A stretch of DNA of 64,000 nucleotides from Cystobacter fuscus (GTDB lineage Bacteria; Myxococcota; Myxococcia; Myxococcales; Myxococcaceae), in assembly GCF_002305875.1 (NCBI RefSeq), contig NZ_CP022098.1, positions 6,758,001 through 6,822,000 on the forward strand, in the 5' to 3' direction. Both the position numbers and the translations under genes were made by a program. Under the pieces are notes generated by a model, which saw nothing but the letters and a program-made list of their open reading frames with translations, had not been told where the DNA came from and made no database searches. Shown here in pieces: positions 40,113 through 49,310 of the stretch. How positions within the stretch are numbered: position 1 is the stretch's first letter; the number at the start of each line of letters is the position of its first letter.

Positions 40113-40247
40113 ACTTCTCCCGCGATGAAGGTTCGTCAGCGTTCAGTTCGCCAGGCGAAGCCTGGGCGGGCAGGGCTCCCAGCAGGTGAATGGAAAGCCG
40201 CCGGGAGGCCTCCCGCTCCACCGATTCTTGCCGCAACCCGACTTGCC

Positions 40248-40303
40248 CTACAGTGAAGGGTTCTACACTGAACGGAATCCGATGACAACAGTCCATCTGT
40301 CAA
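40248..40303 (-). promoter_or_regulatory. Candidate promoter and direct repeats upstream of the FAAL operon
   Basis: On the minus strand TTGACA (40298-40303) is a perfect -35; a weak -10 (GGATTC) follows 17 bases later. A dyad TGACA-N10-TGTCA (40283-40302) overlaps the -35. Further downstream, CTACAGTGAA (40248-40257) and CTACACTGAA (40263-40272) are direct repeats with 15-bp period, a candidate operator, possibly for the BTAD regulator. The exact regulator is inference. Confidence 0.4.
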
Positions 40304-40363
40304 TTTCTCGAAAAACGCGCCCTCACGGGATTGATTTGAGAATCACGGCGGTGGGAGGTGTGC

Positions 40364-41155
40364 TCACCGGGGACGGTTCATCAGGGTGGCGGAGACGCTC
40401 GCGGCGGTGAACCCACCATCGACGGCGAAGTCCTGGCCGGTGATGAAGGAGGACTGGGGGCCGAGGAGGAAGGCGACGAGGCCGGCCACCTCCTCGGGGG
40501 TGCCCACGCGGTTCATCGGGTGGAGCGAGGCGGCGAAGGCGCGCCCCATCCGCTCATTGAGGCGCCAGCCGGCGGTGGCCATTTCGGACTCGATGATCCC
40601 GGGGCTGACCGCGTTGACACGGACGCCCTTCTGTGCGTGCTCGACCGCGACGCATTGGGTGAGCGCGACCAGGGCCGCCTTGGAGGCGCTGTAGGCGGAC
40701 AGTCCTGGCATGGAGCGCGAGGCGCTCACGGACGCACAATTGACGATGGAGCCCCCTCCCCCCGCGAGCATGGCGCGCAGCTCGTACTTCATGCACCAGA
40801 AGGCCCCACGCAGGTTGGTATTGAGGATGGCTTCGTAGTCCTCGGTGGTGGTGTCGAGGAAGGGTTTGGACAGACCGCCGCCCGCGTTGTTGAAGGCGCC
40901 ATCCAGCCGGCCGTAGGTGGAGAGCGCCGTCTCGACGAGCGCCTCGATGTCGCGCTCGACGAGGAGATCGGCGCTGACCCAGGTGGCCTCGCCGCCCCGC
41001 TCCCGGATGCGCGCGATGAGCTCCTGGCCCTGGGCCTCGCGTCTCGCGCTCGCGATGACCTTGGCCCCTTCGTCCGCGAGCGCCAGGGCCGTGGCCCGGC
41101 CGATGCCCGAACTGGCTCCCGTCACGATCACGACCTTGTCCTTCAAACCACCCAT
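40364..41155 (-). CDS. Short-chain dehydrogenase/reductase near the lipopeptide locus
   Basis: 263-aa classical SDR with [19 protein letters not shown] (active Ser) and YSASK. The strand beta2 end reads IASARRE, basic residues that favour NADP(H). It ends [11 protein letters not shown]. It lies 251 bp upstream of the FAAL-ACP gene on the same strand, separated by a probable promoter, so membership in the biosynthetic locus is uncertain. It could reduce a ketone of the product or be an unrelated housekeeping reductase. Confidence 0.88.
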   Translation of the reverse strand: MGGLKDKVVIVTGASSGIGRATALALADEGAKVIASARREAQGQELIARIRERGGEATWVSADLLVERDIEALVETALSTYGRLDGAFNNAGGGLSKPFLDTTTEDYEAILNTNLRGAFWCMKYELRAMLAGGGGSIVNCASVSASRSMPGLSAYSASKAALVALTQCVAVEHAQKGVRVNAVSPGIIESEMATAGWRLNERMGRAFAASLHPMNRVGTPEEVAGLVAFLLGPQSSFITGQDFAVDGGFTAASVSATLMNRPR

Positions 41156-41536
41156 GCCGGAACTCCCTGCATCCGAGAGAAATGCACCGGGAGTTCACGC
41201 CCGCGTGCGCGGAAGATCAAGTCCTGGCTGACCGCGGAGACGAGTCGGCTGGGACATGGCGTGAGAGGCGGCGGTAGCAAGGGTGAAACCCAGCGTTCGG
41301 AACGTTCTCATCGTGTGAGGGAATGAAGATACCTGCCGCCGCAGGCAGTGAGCTGGTTGAATCAGGAACGTTGACGCGAGCGGACCAACTGGGAGCGCGC
41401 GTTTCTCAATTCCTGGGGCCCAAGAAGAACTCTGGTCAAGCAACAGTTTTTCTAGTACTCCGGATAATCGGATGTTTCACGGCTTTTTCGGAATCGACAC
41501 GTCTCTGTCTTGAATCACCCTGCCCCAGGTACGACT
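41156..41536. other. Divergent intergenic region before the glucanase gene
   Basis: 381 bp between the SDR and the GH16 lipoprotein. The part nearest the glucanase is AT-richer. GATAAT at 41463-41468 is a fair -10 candidate, but no good -35 is seen. No gene or RNA is apparent. Confidence 0.4.
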
Positions 41537-42904
41537 ATGTCCCCCAAGGTCTTCTCCTCGAAGTTCATGGCAGCCTATTGCCTCGTGGCGCTCTCCGGAT
41601 GTGGGCTGGACGCCCCCGAGACCGAGCCCACCGCGCGGGCCGAAGCGGTCGCGCAAACCCAGTCCGAGCTCGAGTACGACCCGGGCTCCGGATGGAGCCT
41701 CGCGTGGTCGGATGAGTTCGAAGGCACCAGCCTGAACACCGGCAACTGGACCACGCTCAACAGCGATTTCGATCCCGTCACCAACAACTGCAACTTCGGC
41801 ACGGGGGAGATCGAGTATCCCCGGACGCAGAACGTGTCGGTGAGCGGCGGCAAGCTCATCCTCAAGGCCGAGCGCACGGCGGCGACGACGGTGAGTGACA
41901 CCCGGTGTGGCGCCCAGCAGCGCACGCTGTTCTCGGGCCGGTTGCACTCCAAGGGCAAGGTGGAGCGGCGCTACGGCAAGCTCGTGGCGAGCATCAAGGT
42001 GCCCTCGGGCTACGGCATGTGGCCGGCGTTCTGGACGCTGGGCTCCAACGTGCAGAGCGTGGGCTGGCCCTCCAGCGGGGAGATCGACATCCTCGAGTGG
42101 CACTCCAACGAGCCCACGTGGATGAAGTCCGCCAATCACTGGTACAACGGCGGCCAGGCGGACTGGGGCACGGGCCAGAGCGGCGGCTACAACCTGGCCG
42201 ACTCCTTCCACACCTACGAGCTGGAGTGGACCGCCAGCACCATGGTGTTCCGGCTGGATGGCAGGTACGCGGGCACGACGTTCTATCACAACGAGACCGA
42301 GTTCCAGCAGAACCACTACATCATCCTCAACCTGGCCATGGGCGGTAACTGGTATGGCTATCCGGCGGCCAGCAGCATCGCGCTGACGCAGGGCCAGCCG
42401 AAGACCATGGAGGTCGAGTGGGTGCGTTGGTACCAGCAGGGCAGCACCCCGCCCCCCACGAACACCGGGGTCTCCAACGCGAGCTTCGAGTCCGGCCTGG
42501 CCGACTGGACGACCTGGACGCCGAACGGCACCGCCGGCGCGGCCATCAGCGAGACCTACAACGGTGCGCACTCGGGCTCCTACCACCTGACGCACTGGAG
42601 CAACTCGCCCTTCGAGACCTGGACGTACCAGGTGAAGACGGGACTGGCCAACGGCAACTACAAGGTGCGCGCCTGGGTGCGCAAGGGTGGCAACTTCGCC
42701 ATCGCCCGGCTCCAGGGCAAGACGAGCGGCTCGGCCGCGCCGGTCTACACCACGCTCGGCACGTACGGCGGCTGGACGCAGATCGAGACGCCCACCATCA
42801 ACGTCACCGGCGGCTACCTGGAGTTTGGCTTCCACACCCAGGCCACCACGGCGGACGGCGCCAACTTCATCCACATGGATGACGTGGAGCTCGTGAAGCT
42901 CTAA
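41537..42904 (+). CDS. GH16 endo-beta-1,3-glucanase-like lipoprotein with C-terminal CBM
   Basis: 455-aa secreted lipoprotein. The signal peptide ends LVALSGC (lipobox). Residues about 50-290 form a GH16 jelly-roll with the catalytic motif GEIDILEW: nucleophile E182, D184 and acid/base E187. Flanking aromatic residues (GMWPAFWTLG, FHTYELEW) fit the laminarinase subgroup. A TPPPTN linker leads to a second beta-sandwich (about 300-455, opening NASFESGLADW), typical of CBM4/9-like carbohydrate-binding modules. Likely role: degrading beta-1,3-glucans of fungal or algal prey outside the cell. ATG 41537 is chosen over the upstream frame because it starts the signal peptide. Confidence 0.9.
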   Translation: MSPKVFSSKFMAAYCLVALSGCGLDAPETEPTARAEAVAQTQSELEYDPGSGWSLAWSDEFEGTSLNTGNWTTLNSDFDPVTNNCNFGTGEIEYPRTQNVSVSGGKLILKAERTAATTVSDTRCGAQQRTLFSGRLHSKGKVERRYGKLVASIKVPSGYGMWPAFWTLGSNVQSVGWPSSGEIDILEWHSNEPTWMKSANHWYNGGQADWGTGQSGGYNLADSFHTYELEWTASTMVFRLDGRYAGTTFYHNETEFQQNHYIILNLAMGGNWYGYPAASSIALTQGQPKTMEVEWVRWYQQGSTPPPTNTGVSNASFESGLADWTTWTPNGTAGAAISETYNGAHSGSYHLTHWSNSPFETWTYQVKTGLANGNYKVRAWVRKGGNFAIARLQGKTSGSAAPVYTTLGTYGGWTQIETPTINVTGGYLEFGFHTQATTADGANFIHMDDVELVKL

Positions 42905-43019
42905 TCCCAGAGCTTCACCCGATGCTCGGGAGGTGGAGGGTCGTCCTCCTCCACCTCTCTCCTCTTCGCCGCCGATGAGAAGAGCCTTCCGCCTCGATTC
43001 ACGGTGAGGTTGTCGAGGT

Positions 43020-44825
43020 TCACCGTGTGCTTGATGCACGGGGCTCGGGGGATTGCTGGCCGTACAGCGTGGCGTAGAGGCCGCCCCGGGCCATCAGCTC
43101 CGCGTGGGTCCCCCGCTCGACGAGCCGTCCGCCCTCGAGCACCAGGATGAGGTCCGCGTGGCGGATGGTGCTCAGGCGGTGCGCGACGACGATGCTCGTG
43201 CGTCCCGCGAGCAGCGTGGTCAACGCGCGCTGGATGAGGGCCTCCGTGCGCGTGTCGATGTTCGCCGTGGCCTCGTCGAGGATGAGCACCCGCGGATCGG
43301 CGAGCACCGCCCGCGCGAACGACACCAGTTGCCGCTGCCCCTGGCTCAACGTCGTGGAGCCCGGCGCCAGTTGCGTGTCGTAGCCCTGGGGCAGCGCGGT
43401 GATGAAGTCATGCGCGTGCACCGCCCTCGCGGCGGCCTCGATCCGCTCGCGGCTCGCGTCCGGCTGGCCGTAGGCGATGTTCTCCGCGACCGTGCCCGAG
43501 AAGAGCACCGGCTCCTGGAGCACCGTGGCCATCTGCGCGCGCAGGCTCGCCCGCTTGATATGGCGCACGTCCCGCCCGTCCAGCCGCACCACGCCCCCGG
43601 TGACGTCGTAGAAGCGCGGCAACAGGCTCGTCACCGTCGTCTTCCCCGCCCCCGTCGGGCCCACCAGCGCCACCGTCTGCCCCGGCGCCACCTCGAAGCT
43701 CACCTCGTGCAGCACCGGCCGCGCCGCGTCGTACCCGAACGACACCCGCTCGAAGGACAGCCGCCCCGCCGCCCGCTCCAGCTCCACCGCGTCCGGCGCG
43801 TCCTCCGGCTCCCGGGGCTCGTCGAGGATGGCGTAGACGCGCTCGGCGCCCGCGAGCGCCGACTGCATCAGCGTGTAGACCGAGGACGCCAGTTGCAGCG
43901 GCCGGAAGAACTGCTGCGTGTAGAGCAGGAAGGCCGCCACCAGGCCCACGCTCACGTGCCCCTCGAGCACCCGATAGCCGCCATAGCCAATCACCAGCGC
44001 GATGGAGAGCGTGGAGAGCACGTCGATCACCGGCGAGAACGCGGAGGTGATGCCGGTGGCGGACACGTTCGCGTCGCGGTTGGCGGCGTTGCGCGCCCGG
44101 AAGCGCTCGATGTTCACCTCGGTGCGGTTGAACGCCTGGGCCTGCCGCACGCCGCCCAGCTCCTCCTGGAGCCCCGCCGTCACGTCCCCCACCGTCTCGC
44201 GCGTCTTGCGGTAGGCGCGCCGGGCCCGGGCGGCGAAGCCCCAGGTGGTCAGCACCATCACCGGAATGATGGAGAAGCAGGCCAGCGCCAGCGGCACGTC
44301 CAGCGACACCATCGCCACCAGCACGCCCACCAGCCCGAGCACCGAGCCCAGCAACTGCGCGAGCCCCTGCGAGAAGAACTGGCTGAGCAGATCCACGTCC
44401 CCCAGCAGCCGGCTCATCAAGTCGCCCAGGGGCCGCCGGTCCAGATAGGACAGCGGAAGCGTCTGGAGCCGCTCGAAGAGGCGCGCGCGCATCCCGGCGA
44501 GCACGCGCTGTCCCGTCTCGCCGATGCGCAGCGTCTGCTCCCGCTGGGCCACCATGGACACCCCGTAGACGACCAGCAGGAGCGCCAGGTCACGCAGCAG
44601 TCCCCGCTCATTCCGGCCCACGATGTCGTGATCGATGGCGTGGCCCACCAGGTACGGCCCTGCCGCCTGCGCCAGGGCACCCACCACGACGAAGCCCAGG
44701 GCGATGAGCAGCGAGCGGCGATGGGGCCGGGTCTCCCCCAACAACCGCCGCGCCACGGCACCCCGATTCCGGGCGCGCTCATCCTCCAGCTCCGCCATTC
44801 CCCGAAGGTCCGCGGGCCGTCTCAT
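43020..44825 (-). CDS. ABC exporter half, canonical Walker B (heterodimer partner 1)
   Basis: 601-aa fused permease-ATPase (type IV ABC exporter). Six membrane helices occupy about residues 35-330. The ATPase has Walker A GPTGAGKTT, Q-loop LQEP, signature LSQGQRQ (second Gly replaced by Gln), Walker B VLILDEATANID with catalytic Glu, and H-loop AHRLST. The altered signature pairs with the altered Walker B of the neighbour, giving one degenerate and one active ATP site, as in LmrCD and TM287/288-type heterodimers. Start overlaps the partner's stop in ATGA. Substrate unknown. Confidence 0.93.
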   Translation of the reverse strand: MRRPADLRGMAELEDERARNRGAVARRLLGETRPHRRSLLIALGFVVVGALAQAAGPYLVGHAIDHDIVGRNERGLLRDLALLLVVYGVSMVAQREQTLRIGETGQRVLAGMRARLFERLQTLPLSYLDRRPLGDLMSRLLGDVDLLSQFFSQGLAQLLGSVLGLVGVLVAMVSLDVPLALACFSIIPVMVLTTWGFAARARRAYRKTRETVGDVTAGLQEELGGVRQAQAFNRTEVNIERFRARNAANRDANVSATGITSAFSPVIDVLSTLSIALVIGYGGYRVLEGHVSVGLVAAFLLYTQQFFRPLQLASSVYTLMQSALAGAERVYAILDEPREPEDAPDAVELERAAGRLSFERVSFGYDAARPVLHEVSFEVAPGQTVALVGPTGAGKTTVTSLLPRFYDVTGGVVRLDGRDVRHIKRASLRAQMATVLQEPVLFSGTVAENIAYGQPDASRERIEAAARAVHAHDFITALPQGYDTQLAPGSTTLSQGQRQLVSFARAVLADPRVLILDEATANIDTRTEALIQRALTTLLAGRTSIVVAHRLSTIRHADLILVLEGGRLVERGTHAELMARGGLYATLYGQQSPEPRASSTR

Positions 44826-46609
44826 GCGGCCTCCACGGAGTCCGGCTGGAGCTGGGAGCCGAGGATTTCATTGTACAGGGCGCTCGTGGCGAGCAGCTCC
44901 TCGTGGCGTCCCCGGGCGGCCACGCGCCCCTCGTCGAGCACGATGACGAGGTGGGCGTCGCGCACGGTGCTCAGCCGCTGGGCGATGACGATGGCCGTGC
45001 TCCGCGTGGAGCGCATGAGCGCATCGAGCGCCCGGCGGATCTCCGCCTCGGTCCGCGCATCCACCGCCGAGGTGCTGTCATCGAGGATGAGCAGGCGCGG
45101 CTGGGTGAGCAGCGCGCGGGCGATCGCCACGCGCTGGCGCTGTCCGCCCGACAGCCCCACGCCGCGCTCACCCACCACCGTGTCGTAGCCCTGGGGCAGC
45201 GCGGCGATGAACTCCTCCGCCTGGGCCGCCCGCGCCGCCGCCTGCACCTCTTCCAGGGTGGCCTCGGGACGGCCATAGGCGATGTTCTCGCGCAGGGTGC
45301 CCGAGAAGAGCATCGCGTCCTGGAGCACGATGCCCACCTGCGAGCGCAGGCTCGCGAGCGTCACCTCGCGCACGTCATGGCCGTCGAGCAGCACCGTGCC
45401 TCCCGTCACGTCGTAGAAACGGGGAATGAGGTTGATGAGGGTGCTCTTGCCCGAGCCCGTGGTGCCGAGAATCGCCACGAGCTGTCCCGGTTCCACCTCG
45501 AAGCTCACCCCGCGGAGGATCTCCCGCTCGCCCCCCGCGTAGCGGAAGCGCACGTCGCGCAGCTCCACCCGGCCACTCAAGGCGGGCAGCTGCCGGGCCC
45601 CGGGCCTGTCCACCACCTCCACCGCCGTATCGAGCAGCTCGAAGATGCGCACCGCCGACACCCCCGCGCGCGACATCTGCGCGGCGAGGAAGCCGAGCGA
45701 CACGAGCGGCATGAACAGGAAGCCCAGGTAGCTGTTGAACGCGAGCAGCTCGCCCACGCTCAACCGCTCGTGGAAGATGAGCCACCCGCCCAGCCCCACC
45801 ACCACCCAGGTGCCGAGGTTGGCGAACAGGCCCACGCGGGGAAAGTGCGAGGAGATGATGCGGATGAGCTGGAGGTTGTGCTCCAGGAACTCGTCGTTGA
45901 AGCGCCCGTAGCGCGCCGCCTCACGCCCCTCGCCCGAGAACGCTCGCACCACCCGGATGCCGCGCAGACTCTCCTGCAACACCGAGTTGAGCCGTCCGAG
46001 CGTGGCCTGCACCATGCCGAACATCGGAGAGATGCGGCCCATGAACTGGCGGAGCACCCAGAGCACCGGGGCGATGGCCCCCAGTGCCGCGAGCGCGAGC
46101 AGCGGGTGCGTGAGGAACAGCAGCCCCGAGCACCCCACCACCATGAGCAGCGAGGCCACCACCTGCACCACCCCGCCGCCCACGAAGGCGCGCACCTGGT
46201 CCACGTCGTTCGTCAGCCGCGTGAGCAACTGCCCCGTCTGCGCCTGATCGTGGTAGCTGAAGCTCAAGCGCTGCAGCCGCGCGAAGAGCGCGTTGCGTAA
46301 GTCGAACGCCACGCCCTGGGAGGCCCGCTCCGCGAGGTAGCCCTGGAGGAAGTTGAAGAAGCCCCGCACGAGCGCGATGGCCACCAGCCCGCCCACGGCC
46401 GCACGCACCACGGACAGCGCCCCTCGGGCGAGCCCCTCGTCCACGGCCAGTCGCACCATCTGGGGAGCGGCGAGGCTGGCGCCCGAGGCCACCAGCAGCG
46501 ACACGAACGCCCCCACCGTCTCGCCCCGGTAGCGACGCAGATACCCCAGCGCCCGCCACACGGCCCGTCCTCCTCCGGGAGCGTGTGTCATGCCTCGTTT
46601 CTGGTCCAT
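44822..46609 (-). CDS. ABC exporter half, degenerate Walker B (heterodimer partner 2)
   Basis: 595-aa permease-ATPase. Six membrane helices occupy about residues 30-310. Walker A GTTGSGKST, canonical signature LSGGQRQ, Walker B LLILDDSTSAVD with Asp where the catalytic Glu is expected. This is the mirror image of the downstream partner, so the pair forms an asymmetric heterodimer. ATG 46609 has GGGAG directly upstream and is preferred to the longer open frame from 46681. It is the first gene of the two-gene operon and converges on nothing; the DUF481 gene is divergent. Confidence 0.92.
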   Translation of the reverse strand: MDQKRGMTHAPGGGRAVWRALGYLRRYRGETVGAFVSLLVASGASLAAPQMVRLAVDEGLARGALSVVRAAVGGLVAIALVRGFFNFLQGYLAERASQGVAFDLRNALFARLQRLSFSYHDQAQTGQLLTRLTNDVDQVRAFVGGGVVQVVASLLMVVGCSGLLFLTHPLLALAALGAIAPVLWVLRQFMGRISPMFGMVQATLGRLNSVLQESLRGIRVVRAFSGEGREAARYGRFNDEFLEHNLQLIRIISSHFPRVGLFANLGTWVVVGLGGWLIFHERLSVGELLAFNSYLGFLFMPLVSLGFLAAQMSRAGVSAVRIFELLDTAVEVVDRPGARQLPALSGRVELRDVRFRYAGGEREILRGVSFEVEPGQLVAILGTTGSGKSTLINLIPRFYDVTGGTVLLDGHDVREVTLASLRSQVGIVLQDAMLFSGTLRENIAYGRPEATLEEVQAAARAAQAEEFIAALPQGYDTVVGERGVGLSGGQRQRVAIARALLTQPRLLILDDSTSAVDARTEAEIRRALDALMRSTRSTAIVIAQRLSTVRDAHLVIVLDEGRVAARGRHEELLATSALYNEILGSQLQPDSVEAA

Positions 46610-46745
46610 CTCCCGTCTCTCCCGCGGCCCCTCGTGGTGAGTCCCGCCCGGTTGCCTTCGTCGCACTTCCATCCCAGGCATTGCAACCCGGACCCATCCT
46701 GGGCGAAGACTGCGCGCCGTTCAGCCCTCTTCAGGATGTCTCACC

Positions 46746-47744
46746 GTGATTTCCGTCCCAGCCCTGCTGTCCACCTTCCTCCTGCTGCAGACCCCTCCCG
46801 CCGAGACTCCGGCACCCGTCGATGACAAGGCCGCCAGCGAGCAGCGCGCCGCCGCCGCCGCGGATGCCGCCGAGCGCGCCGCCGCCGCCGCCGAGCGCGC
46901 CGCCGCCGCCAACGCCCGCATCACCGAGGCCATCAAGCTGCTCGCCCAGGAGATCTCCCGCGCGGCTCCCGACCTCGCCACGACCGGCCCGGACGGCAAG
47001 CCCGTTCCGCCGCCGCCGCCCAAGCCGGATGTCTGGAACGCCACGGTGGGCCTGGGCCTCATCTTCATCACCGGCAACGCATCCACCGTGACGCTCAACG
47101 GCCTGGCCACCGCGGAGCGCAAGTCGGAGCATTGGATCTACTCCGCCCAGGCCTCGGGCTCGTATGGCGAGAGCCGCGCGCCCACCCTGGAGGGACAGGC
47201 GCAGGCGCCCAACCAGGTGGTGGCGCTCAACGCGGCCCTGCAGTTGCGCGCGGATCACCGCTTCACCCCGCAGATCAGCGGCTACATCCTCGGCCGGGGC
47301 GAGACGGACCACGTGAAGAGCGTGGAGTTCCGGGGCAGCGGCGAAGCGGGTATCGGCGTCATCTGGTGGGACGTGAAGCGCCAGGACGGCAGCGAGTCCT
47401 TCCTGCGCACGGACCTGGCCCTGAGCTACGCGCGCGAGACGCGCTTCCAGTACTACCCCACGCGTACGGATCTCCCGGACGTGTCGCTGGGCGGCCCGCG
47501 CGCCGGCCTGGCCTTCCGCCATGGCATCACCAAGGACGTCGCCTTCGTGGATGAGTTGAGCGTGCTGCCCAGCCTCATCGAGGGCTCGCGACTGCTCGTC
47601 ACCAACCAGGCCCAGCTCAACGTGCGGCTCACCCGGGCGCTCGCCATCGCCACCACCTTCCTCGTGCAGTACGACAGCATGCCCGCGCCGGGAAAATTCC
47701 CCACGGACACCTCGCTGTCGGTGAGCGCCGCGGTGACCTTCTAG
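46746..47744 (+). CDS. DUF481-type outer-membrane beta-barrel protein
   Basis: 332-aa exported protein starting at GTG 46746. A short signal peptide is followed by an Ala/Glu/Arg tract built from near-identical repeats of AERAAAA (46866-46907 in DNA), probably a coiled coil. A Pro-run (PPPPPPKP) leads to about 230 residues of alternating strands ending in Phe, typical of DUF481 barrels. DUF481 proteins are outer-membrane proteins of unsettled function, sometimes salt-induced. Two in-frame upstream reading options exist in other frames but lack homology. Confidence 0.8.
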   Translation: MISVPALLSTFLLLQTPPAETPAPVDDKAASEQRAAAAADAAERAAAAAERAAAANARITEAIKLLAQEISRAAPDLATTGPDGKPVPPPPPKPDVWNATVGLGLIFITGNASTVTLNGLATAERKSEHWIYSAQASGSYGESRAPTLEGQAQAPNQVVALNAALQLRADHRFTPQISGYILGRGETDHVKSVEFRGSGEAGIGVIWWDVKRQDGSESFLRTDLALSYARETRFQYYPTRTDLPDVSLGGPRAGLAFRHGITKDVAFVDELSVLPSLIEGSRLLVTNQAQLNVRLTRALAIATTFLVQYDSMPAPGKFPTDTSLSVSAAVTF

Positions 47745-47825
47745 TCCTTCTGCCTCCTGGCGATTGACTTGAACCATCAGGGATTCTTATCCTCGGGGGC
47801 TCACCCATTCCGCAGGGGAGTCCCC

Positions 47826-47999
47826 ATGACGACGAAGCCCGAGAAGAAGTTCCCTCGCACCGAGATCCTGGATCGGCTGAGCGAGCGCACGCGCAAGGTG
47901 CTCGAGCTGGAGGAGAAGAACCTGGAGAACGTGACGGGAGGCGTCGAGCGTGGAAACGCCTCCATCTACGGCCTGCCGCCCCCGCCGGACCTGCGCTGA
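47826..47999 (+). CDS. Candidate RiPP precursor peptide (57 aa)
   Basis: Small acidic/basic peptide, MTTKPEKKFPRTEILDRL at the start, a charged helical leader (LSERTRKVLELEEKNLENV), a Gly-Gly at 38-39, then an 18-residue C-terminal segment, VERGNASIYGLPPPPDLR. Position 31 bp before a radical SAM/SPASM gene, size, leader charge and the GG boundary all fit a ribosomally made, maturase-modified peptide. Tyr48 is the only aromatic in the tail and a plausible crosslink site. ATG 47826 has GGGGAG five to ten bases upstream. The pattern resembles the 'GDL-motif' peptide class I recall, here with PDL; that link is unverified. No separate protease or exporter gene is adjacent, though the ABC pair lies about 1.2 kb away. 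Confidence 0.65.
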   Translation: MTTKPEKKFPRTEILDRLSERTRKVLELEEKNLENVTGGVERGNASIYGLPPPPDLR

Positions 48000-48029
48000 A
48001 GTCCTCCCCCTGACCGCGCGCTCGCCCCC

Positions 48030-49274
48030 ATGCCTCCGCCCGTCCTGCAACCCCGCACGGCCTATGCCGTGTGGGAACTGACCCTGAAGTGCAACCTCGC
48101 CTGCGGCCACTGCGGCTCGCGCGCGGGCTCCAAGCGCGAGGACGAGCTGTCGCGCGAGGAGGCGATGGACCTGGTCCGCCAGCTCTCCGAGGTGGGGATC
48201 CAGGAAGTCACCATCGAGGGGGGCGAGGCGTTTCTCCGCCCCGACTGGCTCGACATCGCCCGAGCCATCACCGACCACGGCATGCGTTGCACCATGACGA
48301 CGGGCGGCTATGGCCTGTCGCGCGAGACGGCCCGGCGCATGAAGGAGGCGGGCATCTCCCACGTCTCCGTGTCGGTGGACGGACTGGAGGCCACGCATGA
48401 CCGCATCCGTGGTCGGCGTGGCTCCTTCCGCTACTGCTTCGAGACGCTGGGGCACTTTCGCGACGCGGGCCTGCTCTTCAGCGCGAACACGCAGATCAAC
48501 CGGCTGTCCGCCCCCGAGATGCCCGAGCTGTACGAGCGGCTGCGGGACGCGGGGTGCAGCGCCTGGCAGATCCAGATCACCAACCCCATGGGCAACGGCG
48601 GGGACAACGCGTGGATGCTGTTGCAACCCGCGGAGCTGCCGGACCTCTACCGGATGCTGGCGCGCATCGCGGTGCGGGCGCGTGAGGAGGGAAAGCTGGC
48701 GTTGGCGCCCTCCAACAACATCGGCTACTTCGGCCCGTATGACGACCTGCTCTTCGCCAACGTGGGACAGGTGTGGGCCGGGTGCAAGGCGGGGCTGTCG
48801 GTGCTGGGCATCCACGCCGACGGTGGCATCAAGGGCTGCCCCACCCTGCCCACCGAGTACATCGGCGGCAACGTCCGCAAGCAGCCCCTGGCGGACATCC
48901 TCGACTCGCGCGAGCTGACCTTCAACGCCAAGGCGGGCACGGAGGAAGGCACCGCGCACATGTGGGGCTACTGCGGGAGCTGCAAGTACGCCGAGGCGTG
49001 CCGGGGCGGATGCACCCAGATGGCGCATGTGCTCTTCAACCGCAATGGCAACAATCCCTACTGCCACTACCGCACGCTGGAGCTCGCGGGGCGGGGACTG
49101 CGCGAGCGCGTGGTGCGCAGCACGCCGGGTCAGGGCAAGCCCTTCGACCATGGAGTCTTCGAGCTGGTGGAGGAGCCGCTGGAGGCGGCCTGGCCGACGG
49201 AGGACACCCACCACTTCACCTACGCGCGCATCCCGTGGTCCTCGGGTTGGGAGCCCTTCGCCCTGCCCGGATAG
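48030..49274 (+). CDS. Radical SAM/SPASM peptide maturase
   Basis: 414-aa enzyme. The radical SAM cluster motif is C21-xxx-C25-xx-C28 (CNLACGHC). GGEAF (SAM contact) follows. The C-terminal SPASM region has Cys residues in WAGCKAG, GGIKGCPTLP, WGYCGSCKYAEACRGGC and NPYCHYRTLEL, enough for two auxiliary iron-sulfur clusters. SPASM enzymes of this size commonly crosslink residues in ribosomal peptides. The nearest gene upstream is the 57-aa candidate precursor (31 bp gap), and a SHOCT-tailed protein follows 37 bp later. The reaction (cyclophane, thioether or other) cannot be told from sequence. Confidence 0.9.
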   Translation: MPPPVLQPRTAYAVWELTLKCNLACGHCGSRAGSKREDELSREEAMDLVRQLSEVGIQEVTIEGGEAFLRPDWLDIARAITDHGMRCTMTTGGYGLSRETARRMKEAGISHVSVSVDGLEATHDRIRGRRGSFRYCFETLGHFRDAGLLFSANTQINRLSAPEMPELYERLRDAGCSAWQIQITNPMGNGGDNAWMLLQPAELPDLYRMLARIAVRAREEGKLALAPSNNIGYFGPYDDLLFANVGQVWAGCKAGLSVLGIHADGGIKGCPTLPTEYIGGNVRKQPLADILDSRELTFNAKAGTEEGTAHMWGYCGSCKYAEACRGGCTQMAHVLFNRNGNNPYCHYRTLELAGRGLRERVVRSTPGQGKPFDHGVFELVEEPLEAAWPTEDTHHFTYARIPWSSGWEPFALPG

Positions 49275-49310
49275 CCCCCGGTCCGCCCCTCCCCCACTGG
49301 AGTGCCCGTC

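Noticed and set aside
46857-46915. GC-rich repeat tract as a possible CRISPR or regulatory repeat
   Set aside because: It is in frame and encodes Ala/Glu/Arg repeats of the DUF481 protein; units are too short and have no spacers.
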